A DNA stretch of 61,701 nucleotides from Candidatus Peregrinibacteria bacterium GW2011_GWC2_39_14 (GCA_000993595.1 LBWJ01000009.1:69935-131635), one strand, 5' to 3'. Shown: positions 7,952-17,580, numbered from the stretch's first letter. Notes: generated by a model from the letters alone, not told the origin. Numbers and translations: made by a program.

Positions 7952-9349
7952 ATGCGTGGAAAAAAAATAAAAATTGTGGTGCTTAGTTTGTGCCTTATTG
8001 GTGCGATTTTTAGCATGCCGTTAAAAACCGCAGAGGCTGCAAATTCACTTTTTATCGATGTGCCGGATGATAGCAAGTATTTTCAGGCGCTCTTTTATTT
8101 AAAGAATTCAGGCGCTGTAAAAGGCTATAGTGATATGACTTTTAAGCCGAATAATACAATTACACGTGCGGAATTTTTGAAAATGATTATGACGCATGCG
8201 GGTATAAAAAATATGCTTCCGAAAACCGAATTATTCAAAGATATGCCGACTTTTACAGATGTAAAAAACTCTGACTGGTATCGTGATTCAATAAATCATG
8301 CTTATGTTTTGGGCATTGCAAAGGGTTATTCCGATAATACTTTTAAGCCTATGCAAGCCGTTCAGTTGGCCGAGGGGCTCAAGATGCTTTTCATCGCGCA
8401 TGATACAAATGTTCCAACGATAAATATTAAAGAATCACCATTCTTGGATGTTCGTGCGAGCTCCTGGCTTCTTCCTTATGCAAAATTTGCGTGGGAAAAA
8501 AATATGATTTTGATGCAAAATGATGGCAAACTTCATGGCGAAACGAATGTAACAAGGGGTGAGGCCGCAGAGCTTATTTATCGCTTATCGGTTATCGCGA
8601 ATAAACAATTTGCGCCATTTGATTTGTCTTCCGAGTGGCCAACTTATTCAAATAACTTGCTTGGACTGAGCGTTAAAACTCCTTTTGATTGGCAAGTTAT
8701 TCCGGAGGGGACAAGAATCGTTTTATGGCTTCAGGATAAGGCAAATAAGCAGACAGATTATGAATATATCTCCCCTTCTTCCGCAAAAATCGTGATCAGA
8801 CCAATGGTTTTATCCGGCGATGATTTAAAAATCGATTCATACTTTGAGAGCGTTAAGCAATTTACAAAACGCGTTTTCCCAAATGATGAAATTAAATTTC
8901 AACAGATAACGGTTGGCGAAAATACAGCACTTCATTTTACGATTCCGACGAAAAATATTTATAACTGGTACATTGTTATAAAGGGCCAACCAAAGGCGTT
9001 TGTTGTTTATACGCAGATTGGTAGTGGCAATGCTCTTAAGCAATTTGAAACGGTCGTGAATCTTGTTATACCAACAATCAAATATACTCCTAGTGGTCTT
9101 TCCGCTGATCAGCAAACGGAAATCGATTCGTTATTGTCCAGAGCTAATGCGGCTGTTAATGTCGAAAAAGGCGCCACAGAAGTGATCAGATTAATCGGCG
9201 ACACAAGCATAATTGAGACGGATGAAATTGGCGTCGGCATCGGCCCTGTTGATTATTACTTCAGCAAAAAGGTGAACATTACGATAAAAGTTGAACGCAC
9301 GTCGAATACGGTTCTTGGGGTTCGCGGTGGAAAAAATACCAAGTTTTAA
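7952..9349 (+). CDS. Secreted SLH-domain protein
   Basis: 465 aa. Signal peptide at residues 1-30 (VVLSLCLIGAIF, ending AEAAN). Three SLH modules follow: about 34-85 (GYSDMTFKPNNTITRAEF), 105-155 (GYSDNTFKPMQAV) and 167-215 (NVTRGEAAELIYRL). SLH triplets bind secondary cell-wall polymers or peptidoglycan in monoderm bacteria. Residues about 225-370 form a separate mixed alpha/beta domain, then a Ser/Ala-rich tail. It is probably held in the cell surface layer. The stop is one base from the stop of the convergent gene at 9351, with no terminator between them. Confidence 0.88.
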   Translation: MRGKKIKIVVLSLCLIGAIFSMPLKTAEAANSLFIDVPDDSKYFQALFYLKNSGAVKGYSDMTFKPNNTITRAEFLKMIMTHAGIKNMLPKTELFKDMPTFTDVKNSDWYRDSINHAYVLGIAKGYSDNTFKPMQAVQLAEGLKMLFIAHDTNVPTINIKESPFLDVRASSWLLPYAKFAWEKNMILMQNDGKLHGETNVTRGEAAELIYRLSVIANKQFAPFDLSSEWPTYSNNLLGLSVKTPFDWQVIPEGTRIVLWLQDKANKQTDYEYISPSSAKIVIRPMVLSGDDLKIDSYFESVKQFTKRVFPNDEIKFQQITVGENTALHFTIPTKNIYNWYIVIKGQPKAFVVYTQIGSGNALKQFETVVNLVIPTIKYTPSGLSADQQTEIDSLLSRANAAVNVEKGATEVIRLIGDTSIIETDEIGVGIGPVDYYFSKKVNITIKVERTSNTVLGVRGGKNTKF

Positions 9350-9350
9350 A

Positions 9351-9770
9351 TTATTTCTTCTTAAGGCCGAATCTGATTGCCGCAATCTGATCTTCTTCGT
9401 TGGATTTTATTGCAGATTCGACTTCTCGATCGAATGGACCTTCAACTTCGTCGCTTAATTGTCGTGCGTATTCGGATTCTGCGTCTGCGACTTCTTTTTC
9501 GTTTGATTCAACGAGCTCTGCAAGCTGTGGTTTTGCCTCATCTTCGGCTTGGCGTAAATCCGCTTTTGCTTTTTCAAGCTCAACTTTCTTTTTCTCAAGG
9601 AAATTTCCAAGATTTGCATGTTCTTTTTCAAAGATTGACATAAGCTCATGCGCAAGCGCTTCTGTCACGCCTTCGTTTGTGAGCCTATCGATATATGTCT
9701 GTTTTTGCGCATCCGTAAGCGACTCGGCGTTAAGTATCAAAATGTATAATTGTTCAGGTTGAAAGTCCAT
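9351..9770 (-). CDS. Coiled-coil hypothetical protein, last gene of five-gene unknown operon
   Basis: 139 aa. The first 50 residues (LTDAQKQTYIDRL, then HELMSIF) resemble the short helical module of the gene at 11063. Residues about 50-110 are a long charged helix with heptad character (EKKKVELEKAKADL). The end is basic. There is no signal peptide. It follows the 401-aa gene after one base, so the two are translationally linked. Function unknown; likely a partner of the other products of this operon. Confidence 0.7.
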   Translation of the reverse strand: MDFQPEQLYILILNAESLTDAQKQTYIDRLTNEGVTEALAHELMSIFEKEHANLGNFLEKKKVELEKAKADLRQAEDEAKPQLAELVESNEKEVADAESEYARQLSDEVEGPFDREVESAIKSNEEDQIAAIRFGLKKK

Positions 9771-9771
9771 G

Positions 9772-10977
9772 TTACTTGGTTGTTATTTTTATGTGTTTAA
9801 TGTCGCTAAAAGAGTGAGTTTCAAATCTCGTACCAGCACCAACTCCAACATTTTCTGTGTAAGTTTTATCCGATAAGTTAAATGCTATTCTTATAGGGCT
9901 CTTTGGGTTTAATGGATTTAGCCCAACTATAATCGATTTACCATTACGAACTTCAGTTTTTTGTATTACAAATGTTTGCTCATGAACAAGATCCCTTCTC
10001 ATGTCGAATTTTTCTCCGATTTTTAATGCACTAAGCGCTTCAGCCATTTTCGCCGGTTCTGTAATCGTCTCCACCTCTTTTCCAACCTTCTCAAAAGCCT
10101 TTGAATATCTGCTTTTTTTACCGCGTTGTTCTTTTGCCATAGCAAGAAGAGCGGCTTTTTCCGGCCTTGATAAGTCGTGTAAACGGTTAATTGCCTTTTC
10201 CAAATCATCATTTCTGCTAAACGCATTGTCTTCCAACATTTTATCTACATTTGCTGCAAGTCCTGGTTCATATAGGCTAATTAATTGACGTATTGAATCT
10301 TCGAATCTCTGAACGTCACCAAATTTTTCTCGAATTCTTGATTCGTATTCTGACTTTTTACCCCTTGCTTCCGCTTGAATTTGACGAACATTTTCAAGGA
10401 CTTTTCTATTCGCCTTATAAGAAACAGGATCTGTGATTCGCTTTTTAAGCGGATACCTAAGCTTCCCCCTTATTCCTCTGCGCAAATAATCCATTCCTTG
10501 TTCGTACAGTCTTTGCATCTCTTCACCTCTTTGTATCTCACCTTCAACTTGTGAAATGATCCCATTACAAACATTAACGCGCTCGGTAATTGTTTCATAT
10601 TTTTTTATGCTTATACCAAAAATCCTCGAAAGTCTGCCCTGTTGAGCTTCTTCTGCAACCGTTATTTTCCCGGCGTATTTCACTCTAAGACTATCTTTTA
10701 CTTTTTCATCTACGATTTGCCTTATTGCGCCCTTTGCCGTTGGATGCCTTAAAGTTTCTTGCAATCGCGAAGTCACGCTTCTCGCACGATTTTGCATGGA
10801 TGTAAGCGCCGCATCTTTACGATTTTTTAAATTATCTTCATACTCTTTAATGTCATATAGATCTCTTCGGCCTTTTTCTTCATTTAAAACGTCCTCGGCA
10901 TTTTTATCCAGAGACGTAACCCAGACGACTCTTTTTTGTTTGAATGGCGACTGATTGTATAGGTGTAGAAACTGCAT
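9772..10977 (-). CDS. Hypothetical helical protein, 401 aa
   Basis: Begins MQFLHLYNQSPFKQK. The N-terminal 330 residues are strongly helical and charged, with coiled-coil stretches (NEEKGRRDLYDIKEYEDNL; ARGKKSEYESRIREKF). The last 90 residues look like a beta-rich domain (GLNPLNPKSPIRIAFNL, then GVGAGTRFETHSF). No signal peptide or membrane segment. The region upstream of its start (10978-11062) is filled with a degenerate heptameric repeat tract. No family recognised. It is the fourth gene of the operon read from 16217. Confidence 0.75.
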   Translation of the reverse strand: MQFLHLYNQSPFKQKRVVWVTSLDKNAEDVLNEEKGRRDLYDIKEYEDNLKNRKDAALTSMQNRARSVTSRLQETLRHPTAKGAIRQIVDEKVKDSLRVKYAGKITVAEEAQQGRLSRIFGISIKKYETITERVNVCNGIISQVEGEIQRGEEMQRLYEQGMDYLRRGIRGKLRYPLKKRITDPVSYKANRKVLENVRQIQAEARGKKSEYESRIREKFGDVQRFEDSIRQLISLYEPGLAANVDKMLEDNAFSRNDDLEKAINRLHDLSRPEKAALLAMAKEQRGKKSRYSKAFEKVGKEVETITEPAKMAEALSALKIGEKFDMRRDLVHEQTFVIQKTEVRNGKSIIVGLNPLNPKSPIRIAFNLSDKTYTENVGVGAGTRFETHSFSDIKHIKITTK

Positions 10978-11062
10978 TTTTTTGTTTTTATTTTTGTTTT
11001 TTGATTTTTGGCGCTTTTATCTTTGGAATTTATTTTGGATTTTGCGCTTCGAGTTTTGTGCT
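10978..11062 (-). repeat. Degenerate heptameric A-rich repeat tract
   Basis: Read on the minus strand this spacer is a run of 7-base units of type AGCNCAA, such as AGCACAA, AGCGCAA, AATCCAA and TCCAAAG. Similar tracts occur near 17627, 24298, 25428 and 57358. Confidence 0.55.
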
Positions 11063-11392
11063 TTATTTCTTGCCCATTGCTGACAATTTGCCTTCAATGA
11101 AGCTTGCGTCTTTAATCAATTCCTCACGGAATGTCAAAGCTTCTTCAACTGCAATGGCACCCATGTCGATCTTTTTTGCTGTCAAAAATGCTGCGATCTC
11201 CGCATCTGTTTTGCATGCGTCAAAAGCCGTTTTTTCCTCATCGGAAAGCGAATTTAAGATTCTAACCATAATTCTGCCTTCAATGTTTTCTTCAATTGAT
11301 TTTGCAAATGCTTCTTTTTCCGCTGCTGGAAGATTTGCGATCCCCAATTGAACGAAGAGGTCATCGTACGAGAATGTTTGTTGTTTTGTCAT
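11063..11392 (-). CDS. DUF5663-like small helical protein
   Basis: 109 aa. The pattern LFVQLGIANLPAAEKEAF, then IEGRIMVRIL, SLSDEEK and FLTAKKID is what I associate with DUF5663-like proteins of Patescibacteria; the assignment is from memory of the pattern, not a search. It is all helical, acidic and has no export signal. It lies between the 1464-aa gene and the 401-aa gene in the same operon. The leader is A-rich (ACAAAAAAAT) with no Shine-Dalgarno sequence. Function unknown. Confidence 0.7.
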   Translation of the reverse strand: MTKQQTFSYDDLFVQLGIANLPAAEKEAFAKSIEENIEGRIMVRILNSLSDEEKTAFDACKTDAEIAAFLTAKKIDMGAIAVEEALTFREELIKDASFIEGKLSAMGKK

Positions 11393-11423
11393 ATTTTTTT
11401 GTTTAATTTATTTATATTATATA

Positions 11424-14400
11424 TTAATTTGCTAATCTTCTTGCAATTTCTGCTGGAGAAAGTCTTCCACCAGTGATTCTAACAACTTCATTGACAAAAT
11501 TTCCTCCATCCGGAATCTTGAAAACTTCATCCGGTCTAACAAAGTTGATACCTTGTTGAAATACGCCGTATGAATCAGGAATCCCCGGACGTGCTGTGAC
11601 AAATGGATTTAAACTTTCCATTCCTCCAAGGACATGATGATTCCCCATGTATGTATGCAATTGCGATGCTTCTGAACCTGAAAGTCCAAGTTTGAATGGC
11701 ATTGCTTGAAGGACCCCCGGATCAATATCGCCCGGCATACTATCGATCATCTTGAATGTTAGGTCTGCAGGGACTGGTCCTGGAACCGGACCTGGAATTG
11801 GGCCAGGAATTGGGCCCGGAGTAACCGGCTCTGGTGGAGGCACAACTGTTGGCTCAGGTGGTGGCGTGACTGGAGCTGGTCCCGGCGTTGGAGCTGGAGT
11901 TGGTCCAGGTGTTGGAGCTGGCGTTGGTGCCGTTTTTGGCAAATCTGAAGCAAGCGAATAACCTGCAACGAGCGCGCCAAGCACCAAACCACTCAACTTT
12001 TTAATAATATCTGTTGTCCTAAGATGCTGTTCACGCTTTTCAACTTCATGAATGAATTCAAGTTCTTTTGCCATAGCCGTATCAAGAGCTTTTGTTAAAA
12101 TTTCTCCTTTTGTAGCTGTGGCTGGCATTCCCGCTAAAGCTGCGTCAACTGCTGTGTCTATGTGCTCTTTATGTTTATTCCAAACATCTTCCGCAAGTAT
12201 ATTCCCATAAAATGCTGATGGCGGTGTCATGGTTGGAGCACCTCTATAACCGGGCAATTTTCCTGTTGTTAAAGTCGTATGAGCTGCAAGTTTTTTTCTC
12301 GATTCTTCTTCGTTCATAGTTGCAACATCCACACCGTGCAATTTTGTTAGCCCAAAAGGCTTTCTGCCTCTTGTGGCTCCAAATCTCTGTTGCATAAATT
12401 CCCAGTTTCCTTCCCATGCGACTTGAGAATTGACTCCAAGCCATCCCGCTTTCAACGCGATTAATGGGATTGCAACCGGAGCGCCCGCGAATGCGACCGC
12501 AAGCCCCGTTGCACCAAGGAGTGCGCCGGAAATTCCAAGTCTTGCGACCGGATGTTGCCTCCAGAATGTCTTGAATTTTTCCCATCTTGAATGAGATTGC
12601 AAATCAACTTCTTTTGCAAGAAGCGCCTTTCTTTCAGTCAAAAGATCGCCGACGATTTTGTTTCTCATTGCCAATTTAAATGCATCTTTTTCAGCTACAT
12701 TTGCAAATGGCATAGCTATTAATGCCGGATCAACTGATGCATTGTGCGCGATTCTTTGTCTGAAAATATCCGTATACTTTGTGCGTTCCGTATTGATATT
12801 AAATTTGCGTGACCTCCAACGTCTGATTTCGCGTCTTGATTTGGCGTAATTTTCACGCGCCTTATCAAGGTCTTCGTTTTTAACGTCTTCTTGTGCAGGA
12901 ATGTTTTCGCTGAATGCGGTTTCGGACCATTTGATTTTCTTAATACTAATAGGCGTCATTTCAAACATCATAAGGGCTTTATAAAGTTCCTTAAGAGCAT
13001 CTTGAACCCCCGCTTTATAATGATCATTTATGATATTGAACATTTTCTCGGCCTCTGATCCGGAGGCAGTAACGCCCTTTGCAGGCAAATACGTGAGATA
13101 ATTTTCGCAAACCGATTTGAGTGTTTTTCTAAGTTCTCCGGGTTTTTTATCAGGAAATGCTTCTCTTACCATGCCCATAATTTCTCTGTATCTAACGATA
13201 TCTCTATCAAATTCATCCGGATAATCTTTTGTTTTCCAGATGTCTGACTTGTCTTCTTTCCATCCTTTCCCGGGTTCCTCTTTTGGATTGCATGTAATAC
13301 CGTTGCTTCTAAGTTGAAGAATGTACTCTACATAATGCAACATCATAACATCCGCATCTTCACCGTTTTTTGCTAACTTATCGCGAATGTGAAGATATTT
13401 GAAATATTTCGCTTTATCTTTGCTGCCTGCATGAGAAATATTTTCTTTCAAATCTTCCAAGAAATTATAATAATCATCTCTCGTTGTAAATGTAACTCCT
13501 GATATTCTTGCGAGCTCTTCGACAATGTCTTCCGCATAATCAAGATTGTCTAATAATCTTAGATGTTCTTCCTTGGAAATAACTTCATCAAGTTCAATGT
13601 ATCTACCCGCTTTACCAAACGCCGCATTCAAATATTGAAGAACATGAGCTACGCACTTATCTCTGTCATATGCGTCTTCATTCAAAAGTCCTTCAAATTT
13701 TGCAAATAATTTTTTGTCATCAATTGGAGGAGTGGCACCAGGATTAACCGTAAGCGCATCAAACCAATCACGAGCCTTATCCGGCAAATAAGATGGCTCA
13801 TGCTTTGCTCTCTCAATATCGATTGGAATTCCGCCGATTGAATCAAGAAGCGCATAAAATTTGGTTCTTTCCGTTGTAACACGTGCTTCATAAAGAATAT
13901 ATAAAGCAACTTCAGATGTCGGATCTGTTGGTGGACCTTTTAATTCAACTTCTTTTCTTGCGTCCGGAAGTTCACCAAGCAATGCGACCCCTTCAAATCC
14001 CTTGTCTCCCGCCTTAAATTTTCCGCCAAGATCTGTATGCCAATAATATTTTGATCCCTTTTTCTTAACTTTTTCCCATCTTTTATCGCTATTTTCCTGT
14101 GCTTTTCTTGCGATATCGCGAATGGTTTTAATATTTTTGATTTGCTGGAGGAGTTCAGAAGTTAAAGTTGCTGATAAAGGTGGCGTTATGAGTTTATCCA
14201 AATCTGCGCTAAGATCACTGGCCTTTTCTCTTGCCTCCGTAATTGCTTCTTCAAGCTTTTCCCTAATTAATTTCGTTTTTTCGGCACCGGTTTTGCCTCC
14301 AAGAGTTTCAGTCCAGATTGAATCCGCGACGAGCTTTCTTTTTTTCTCAATAGATAGACCTTTCATCTCGAGGAGAACCTTTTTTTGATCTGATGGACTA

Positions 14401-15818
14401 GCCTTCTCTTCATATAACGCTTTTACGATAATTTCTTTTCTATCATCTTCATTTTTAAGTTCATCAAATTTTCGCTGTCCAAGAATTTCAGCTTTTCTAT
14501 CAGTCGTTGCAATTGAATATAATATTGAACCAACTTCTTTATCTATTTCGTCATTGTTTTTCTTTTTCTCTAAAGCTTTTACCAAATAATTTTTCTGCGT
14601 TGCAACTACGCTCATAACTGATGGAAGTTTTTTTGCTCTTATTAACGCCTCTTTTTGAGATGGATCTAAGGCGCTCCAGTTTAATGGAGTAGAAAGCTCT
14701 GAAAGCCTTGCTGGAGCCGCATTATATTGCGCAACTAGATCTTCGGCTATTAAATCTTCCGCATCTAGTCCTTCCGTACCCGCTAAAGCAGCAGTATAAA
14801 GTAAATTTTTTCTGCTAGCGACATCGCCCATGATACCCGACAAAACAGCAGATCTAATCATGCCTCTTTTTTGGGCAGGGCTTTTTGGGGTCCATCCCGA
14901 CAAGTCAGCTAACCCGAGCTCCGTTACATCCCTTCTCCCTGAATTATATTCCAAAATAAGCTGCTCAATGATGATTGCTTCCTTTTCAGGCTTAGATTTA
15001 GCTTCTAATATTCTTTCTATGGTTTGTTTTTGAATGACTCGATTCCTCATTATTTCACCAACTTTTCGTTCTTTAACTTTTCCCTTCTGCCCATCAAAGC
15101 CCAAAGCTGACCAAGCAGCAGCATCAAATGTCTCCTGAAGATCCGTTAATGGCTCGGACTTTCCATAAGCATCCATTAAATATTCAACAATCATCGCTTC
15201 TCTAGACGTAGCAGATTCGGCTCCGGACATCATATGAGCCGCCCATGAATCAAGCTTTACGTCTTTTGTCATCCCTGCCAATAAAGCTTTTGTAATAATT
15301 TCCTTTTTCTGATCTTCCGGCAATGCTTTTAACTCAATCTCGCCTAATTTCTTTTTTTGATTTTGTTCCGCCACTGCTTTAGTTACTGGTGGAGTTCCAG
15401 CTGGATCTTCTTCAAAACTCCCTTTGCCCCAAAGATATTCCCCGATAAGACTTTTCTTTTCCTCTTCGGATTTTGCAAATTCCAATTCGCCTATTTTTTT
15501 ATCTATGTCCTTATCTTTCATCCCTTTCAATTTTCTTTCCACGATTATCGCTCTTCCGACTTGTTCCATGATGATTTCATAGACTTCGGCAAGAACTTTT
15601 TGTTTCTCGTTTGGATCTGTTCCAGCTCTTGTAGAAAGCCACGTATCAATGCTTTTGAAAATCGTGAGAAGTTGATCCGGGGAAGTGGCAGGCGCTGTCC
15701 CAATTTTCAGCAAAACCGCATCTACGTCTTTCTTCTCCATAGCTTCGGCAATTTTTGCCTCGGCCATGTCTGTAACGAGTTTTCTTTCGGTATCATCCAG
15801 TATTTTGTTTGGTGCCAT
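11424..15818 (-). CDS. Giant membrane-anchored protein with Pro-rich linker, 1464 aa
   Basis: The N-terminal ~500 residues hold several degenerate helical repeats of roughly 80 residues, each with a W-then-L/P, Q/K-K segment (LPEDQKKEIITKAL; SPAQKRGMIRSAVL; DPSQKEALIRAKKL; EDDRKEIIVKAL). The middle (500-1080) is helical and charged. Residues about 1090-1125 are strongly hydrophobic (LGATGLAVAFAGAPVAI), and about 1273-1290 form a second hydrophobic helix (SGLVLGALVAGYSLAS). A Pro-rich linker of PTPAP/PGPIP repeats follows (about 1296-1351), then a ~110-residue C-terminal domain, probably across the membrane. No family recognised. It is the second gene of the operon and clearly its centre. Confidence 0.85.
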   Translation of the reverse strand: MAPNKILDDTERKLVTDMAEAKIAEAMEKKDVDAVLLKIGTAPATSPDQLLTIFKSIDTWLSTRAGTDPNEKQKVLAEVYEIIMEQVGRAIIVERKLKGMKDKDIDKKIGELEFAKSEEEKKSLIGEYLWGKGSFEEDPAGTPPVTKAVAEQNQKKKLGEIELKALPEDQKKEIITKALLAGMTKDVKLDSWAAHMMSGAESATSREAMIVEYLMDAYGKSEPLTDLQETFDAAAWSALGFDGQKGKVKERKVGEIMRNRVIQKQTIERILEAKSKPEKEAIIIEQLILEYNSGRRDVTELGLADLSGWTPKSPAQKRGMIRSAVLSGIMGDVASRKNLLYTAALAGTEGLDAEDLIAEDLVAQYNAAPARLSELSTPLNWSALDPSQKEALIRAKKLPSVMSVVATQKNYLVKALEKKKNNDEIDKEVGSILYSIATTDRKAEILGQRKFDELKNEDDRKEIIVKALYEEKASPSDQKKVLLEMKGLSIEKKRKLVADSIWTETLGGKTGAEKTKLIREKLEEAITEAREKASDLSADLDKLITPPLSATLTSELLQQIKNIKTIRDIARKAQENSDKRWEKVKKKGSKYYWHTDLGGKFKAGDKGFEGVALLGELPDARKEVELKGPPTDPTSEVALYILYEARVTTERTKFYALLDSIGGIPIDIERAKHEPSYLPDKARDWFDALTVNPGATPPIDDKKLFAKFEGLLNEDAYDRDKCVAHVLQYLNAAFGKAGRYIELDEVISKEEHLRLLDNLDYAEDIVEELARISGVTFTTRDDYYNFLEDLKENISHAGSKDKAKYFKYLHIRDKLAKNGEDADVMMLHYVEYILQLRSNGITCNPKEEPGKGWKEDKSDIWKTKDYPDEFDRDIVRYREIMGMVREAFPDKKPGELRKTLKSVCENYLTYLPAKGVTASGSEAEKMFNIINDHYKAGVQDALKELYKALMMFEMTPISIKKIKWSETAFSENIPAQEDVKNEDLDKARENYAKSRREIRRWRSRKFNINTERTKYTDIFRQRIAHNASVDPALIAMPFANVAEKDAFKLAMRNKIVGDLLTERKALLAKEVDLQSHSRWEKFKTFWRQHPVARLGISGALLGATGLAVAFAGAPVAIPLIALKAGWLGVNSQVAWEGNWEFMQQRFGATRGRKPFGLTKLHGVDVATMNEEESRKKLAAHTTLTTGKLPGYRGAPTMTPPSAFYGNILAEDVWNKHKEHIDTAVDAALAGMPATATKGEILTKALDTAMAKELEFIHEVEKREQHLRTTDIIKKLSGLVLGALVAGYSLASDLPKTAPTPAPTPGPTPAPTPGPAPVTPPPEPTVVPPPEPVTPGPIPGPIPGPVPGPVPADLTFKMIDSMPGDIDPGVLQAMPFKLGLSGSEASQLHTYMGNHHVLGGMESLNPFVTARPGIPDSYGVFQQGINFVRPDEVFKIPDGGNFVNEVVRITGGRLSPAEIARRLAN

Positions 15819-15848
15819 ATTTTTGTTGTTTATTTTTTATTTTTATAT

Positions 15849-16217
15849 TTAAAAATTTTTGATTTCAGGATATTTGGCTGCGAGAGCGTCAAAAGTGGCG
15901 CCCGGCTGCATTGCGTCTTTTGCAATTTGTGCGGCTTTCATTGGGTCACGCGCGACCATTTTTTGGATGATTGCCTGCACGTCTTTTTCCATACTTTGTT
16001 TTTCTTGCGCGGAAACTTCAGATAAAAATCCGTCGATAACAGGAAATCTGTCAGCAAAGGCTTTTGCCGTACCAATGAGCTCGCCGGTCGTTTGTGCTTG
16101 CCCGAGAGCAAACAAAATCGCCATCAAACTCGCCATATCAAGCTTCTGTTTTTGAAACTCTTCATTAACGAGGTTTTTTAATCTTGTAACGAGATCAGGC
16201 ATAGCAAGTTCTGCCAT
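15849..16217 (-). CDS. Small helical hypothetical protein, first gene of the operon
   Basis: 122 aa, starting MAELAMPDLVTRLKNLV. All helical, with an alanine- and methionine-rich middle. It is of similar size and composition to the 109- and 139-aa proteins of the same operon, but I see no clear sequence match. The promoter at 16250-16278 (TTTACA-17-TATAAT) reads directly into it. No signal peptide. Function unknown. Confidence 0.7.
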   Translation of the reverse strand: MAELAMPDLVTRLKNLVNEEFQKQKLDMASLMAILFALGQAQTTGELIGTAKAFADRFPVIDGFLSEVSAQEKQSMEKDVQAIIQKMVARDPMKAAQIAKDAMQPGATFDALAAKYPEIKNF

Positions 16218-16249
16218 ATTTTTTTGTTTTTATTTCAATAAATCTAATA

Positions 16250-16278
16250 ATTATATCATGTTTTGCCTCGAATGTAAA
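16250..16278 (-). promoter_or_regulatory. Promoter of the five-gene unknown operon
   Basis: On the minus strand, TTTACA (16278-16273), 17 bases, TATAAT (16255-16250), with an extended TGA element before the -10. This is one of the best promoters in the window, and it lies back to back with the malic enzyme promoter. Confidence 0.75.
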
Positions 16279-16298
16279 TACCTTTTATAGTGAATTTT

Positions 16299-16307
16299 TG
16301 GTAGATT
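16299..16307 (+). promoter_or_regulatory. Extended -10 (TGGTAGATT) of leaderless malic enzyme gene
   Basis: TGnTAGATT ends exactly six bases before the ATG at 16314. An alternative promoter, TTGCCT-17-TATAGT (16263-16291), would give a leader of about 16 bases. Confidence 0.5.
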
Positions 16308-16313
16308 GTCTTT

Positions 16314-17447
16314 ATGCAAAATGTTTATCAAAAATCACTCGAATTGCACGAAAAACTCGGTGGAAAACTTGAAACCGGCTTAAAGTGCAAACTTGAAACT
16401 CGCGAAGATTTGAGCTTGGCTTATACTCCCGGGGTTGCCGAAGTTTCACGTGAGATCGCAAAAGACCCGAAAAATCTCTATAAATACACGATAAAAAAGA
16501 ATACCGTTGCCGTTATTACGGATGGAACGGCTGTTCTTGGGCTTGGAAATGTCGGCCCTGCGGCTGCGCTCCCTGTTATGGAAGGAAAATGTGCGCTTTT
16601 TAAGAAATTTGGCGGAGTGGATGCGTATCCGATTTGCATCGATGAACGTGATCCGAAAAAGTTTATTGAAATTGTAAAAAAGATTTCGACAGGTTTTGGC
16701 GGAATAAATTTGGAGGATATTGCGGCACCGCATTGTTTTGAAATCGAACGAACTTTGATTAAAGAACTTGATATTCCGGTTTTTCATGATGACCAACATG
16801 GAACTGCGATTGTTGTTTTGGCGGGTTTAATAAATGCTTTGAAAGTTTCGGATAAAAAAATTGGTGACGTGAAAATTGTGATTTGCGGAGCAGGTGCGGC
16901 GGGGCTTGCTATAGCCGAATTATTGCATTTTTATGGGGCAAAACACATTTTAATTGTTGATACAAAAGGCATTATTTATGAAGGTCGCGAACATATGGAT
17001 GAAGAAAAAACGCGACTCGCGCAGATTACGAATCCAAAAAAAGTTTATGGAAATTTTACAGACGCTCTTTATGGCGCGAATGTTTTTATCGGCGTTTCAA
17101 AGGCCGGAATTCTGACAAAAGAAATGATAAAAACCATGGACGTTGATCCGATTATTTTTGCGATGGCAAATCCTGAACCGGAAATTATGCCGGAAGATGC
17201 GAAAGCTGCGGGTGCTTTTATTGTTGCGACCGGCAGGAGCGACTGTGACAACCAGATAAATAACGTTGTTGCGTTTCCGGGAATCTTCCGCGGGGCGCTT
17301 GATAAAGGCATAAAGAAGTTTAACTTGGAAATGTTTGTTGAGACTTCGAAGGCGCTTGCGGAATGCGTACTTAATCCAACGCGAGATAAAATTATCCCTG
17401 AGCCGTTTGATGAAAAGGCGCATGAGGCGGTTGCGAAGGCAATTTGA
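16314..17447 (+). CDS. NAD(P)-dependent malic enzyme
   Basis: 377 aa, the short bacterial form. The N-terminal malic domain has YTPGVAEVSREIAKDP with the catalytic Tyr region, then DGTAVLGLGNVGPAAALPV, LEDIAAPHCFEIE and DDQHGTAIV. The Rossmann domain has GAGAAGLAIAELL. It converts malate to pyruvate and CO2 with reduction of NAD(P), linking C4 acids to pyruvate; the cofactor cannot be fixed from motifs alone. In a reduced genome it may supply reducing power. A GGGACGGAGGC element follows the stop codon at once. Confidence 0.93.
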   Translation: MQNVYQKSLELHEKLGGKLETGLKCKLETREDLSLAYTPGVAEVSREIAKDPKNLYKYTIKKNTVAVITDGTAVLGLGNVGPAAALPVMEGKCALFKKFGGVDAYPICIDERDPKKFIEIVKKISTGFGGINLEDIAAPHCFEIERTLIKELDIPVFHDDQHGTAIVVLAGLINALKVSDKKIGDVKIVICGAGAAGLAIAELLHFYGAKHILIVDTKGIIYEGREHMDEEKTRLAQITNPKKVYGNFTDALYGANVFIGVSKAGILTKEMIKTMDVDPIIFAMANPEPEIMPEDAKAAGAFIVATGRSDCDNQINNVVAFPGIFRGALDKGIKKFNLEMFVETSKALAECVLNPTRDKIIPEPFDEKAHEAVAKAI

Positions 17448-17449
17448 GA

Positions 17450-17460
17450 GGGACGGAGGC
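17450..17460 (+). repeat. Dispersed GGGACGGAGGC element downstream of malic enzyme
   Basis: Begins two bases after the TGA stop of the malic enzyme gene (17445-17447). The copy at 54373 likewise sits at a gene's stop codon (uvrA). Confidence 0.7.
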
Positions 17461-17534
17461 AGTGATCGCGAAACTTGAGGTGGCGACAATTTTTGTCAAG
17501 ATTGGTTTTAATAAGCCTTTTTTTAATATCTCCC

Positions 17535-17552
17535 GCTCATTTCGAAATGAGC
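17535..17552. repeat. 18-bp perfect palindrome in the yebC upstream region
   Basis: GCTCATTTCGAAATGAGC is a perfect palindrome 29 bases upstream of the yebC extended -10. It has no adjacent T-run, so an operator is as likely as a terminator. Confidence 0.4.
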
Positions 17553-17580
17553 TTAAATTAACTCTTCTGCAAAACCGACA

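Noticed and set aside
11752..11961. Gly/Val-rich plus-strand frame
   Set aside because: It is a shadow of the Pro-rich linker of the 1464-residue protein.
15357..16025. Long plus-strand frame of 222 codons rich in Phe and Cys
   Set aside because: It is antisense to the start of the 1464-residue gene and the 122-residue gene, and its composition is that of reversed Lys/Glu codons.
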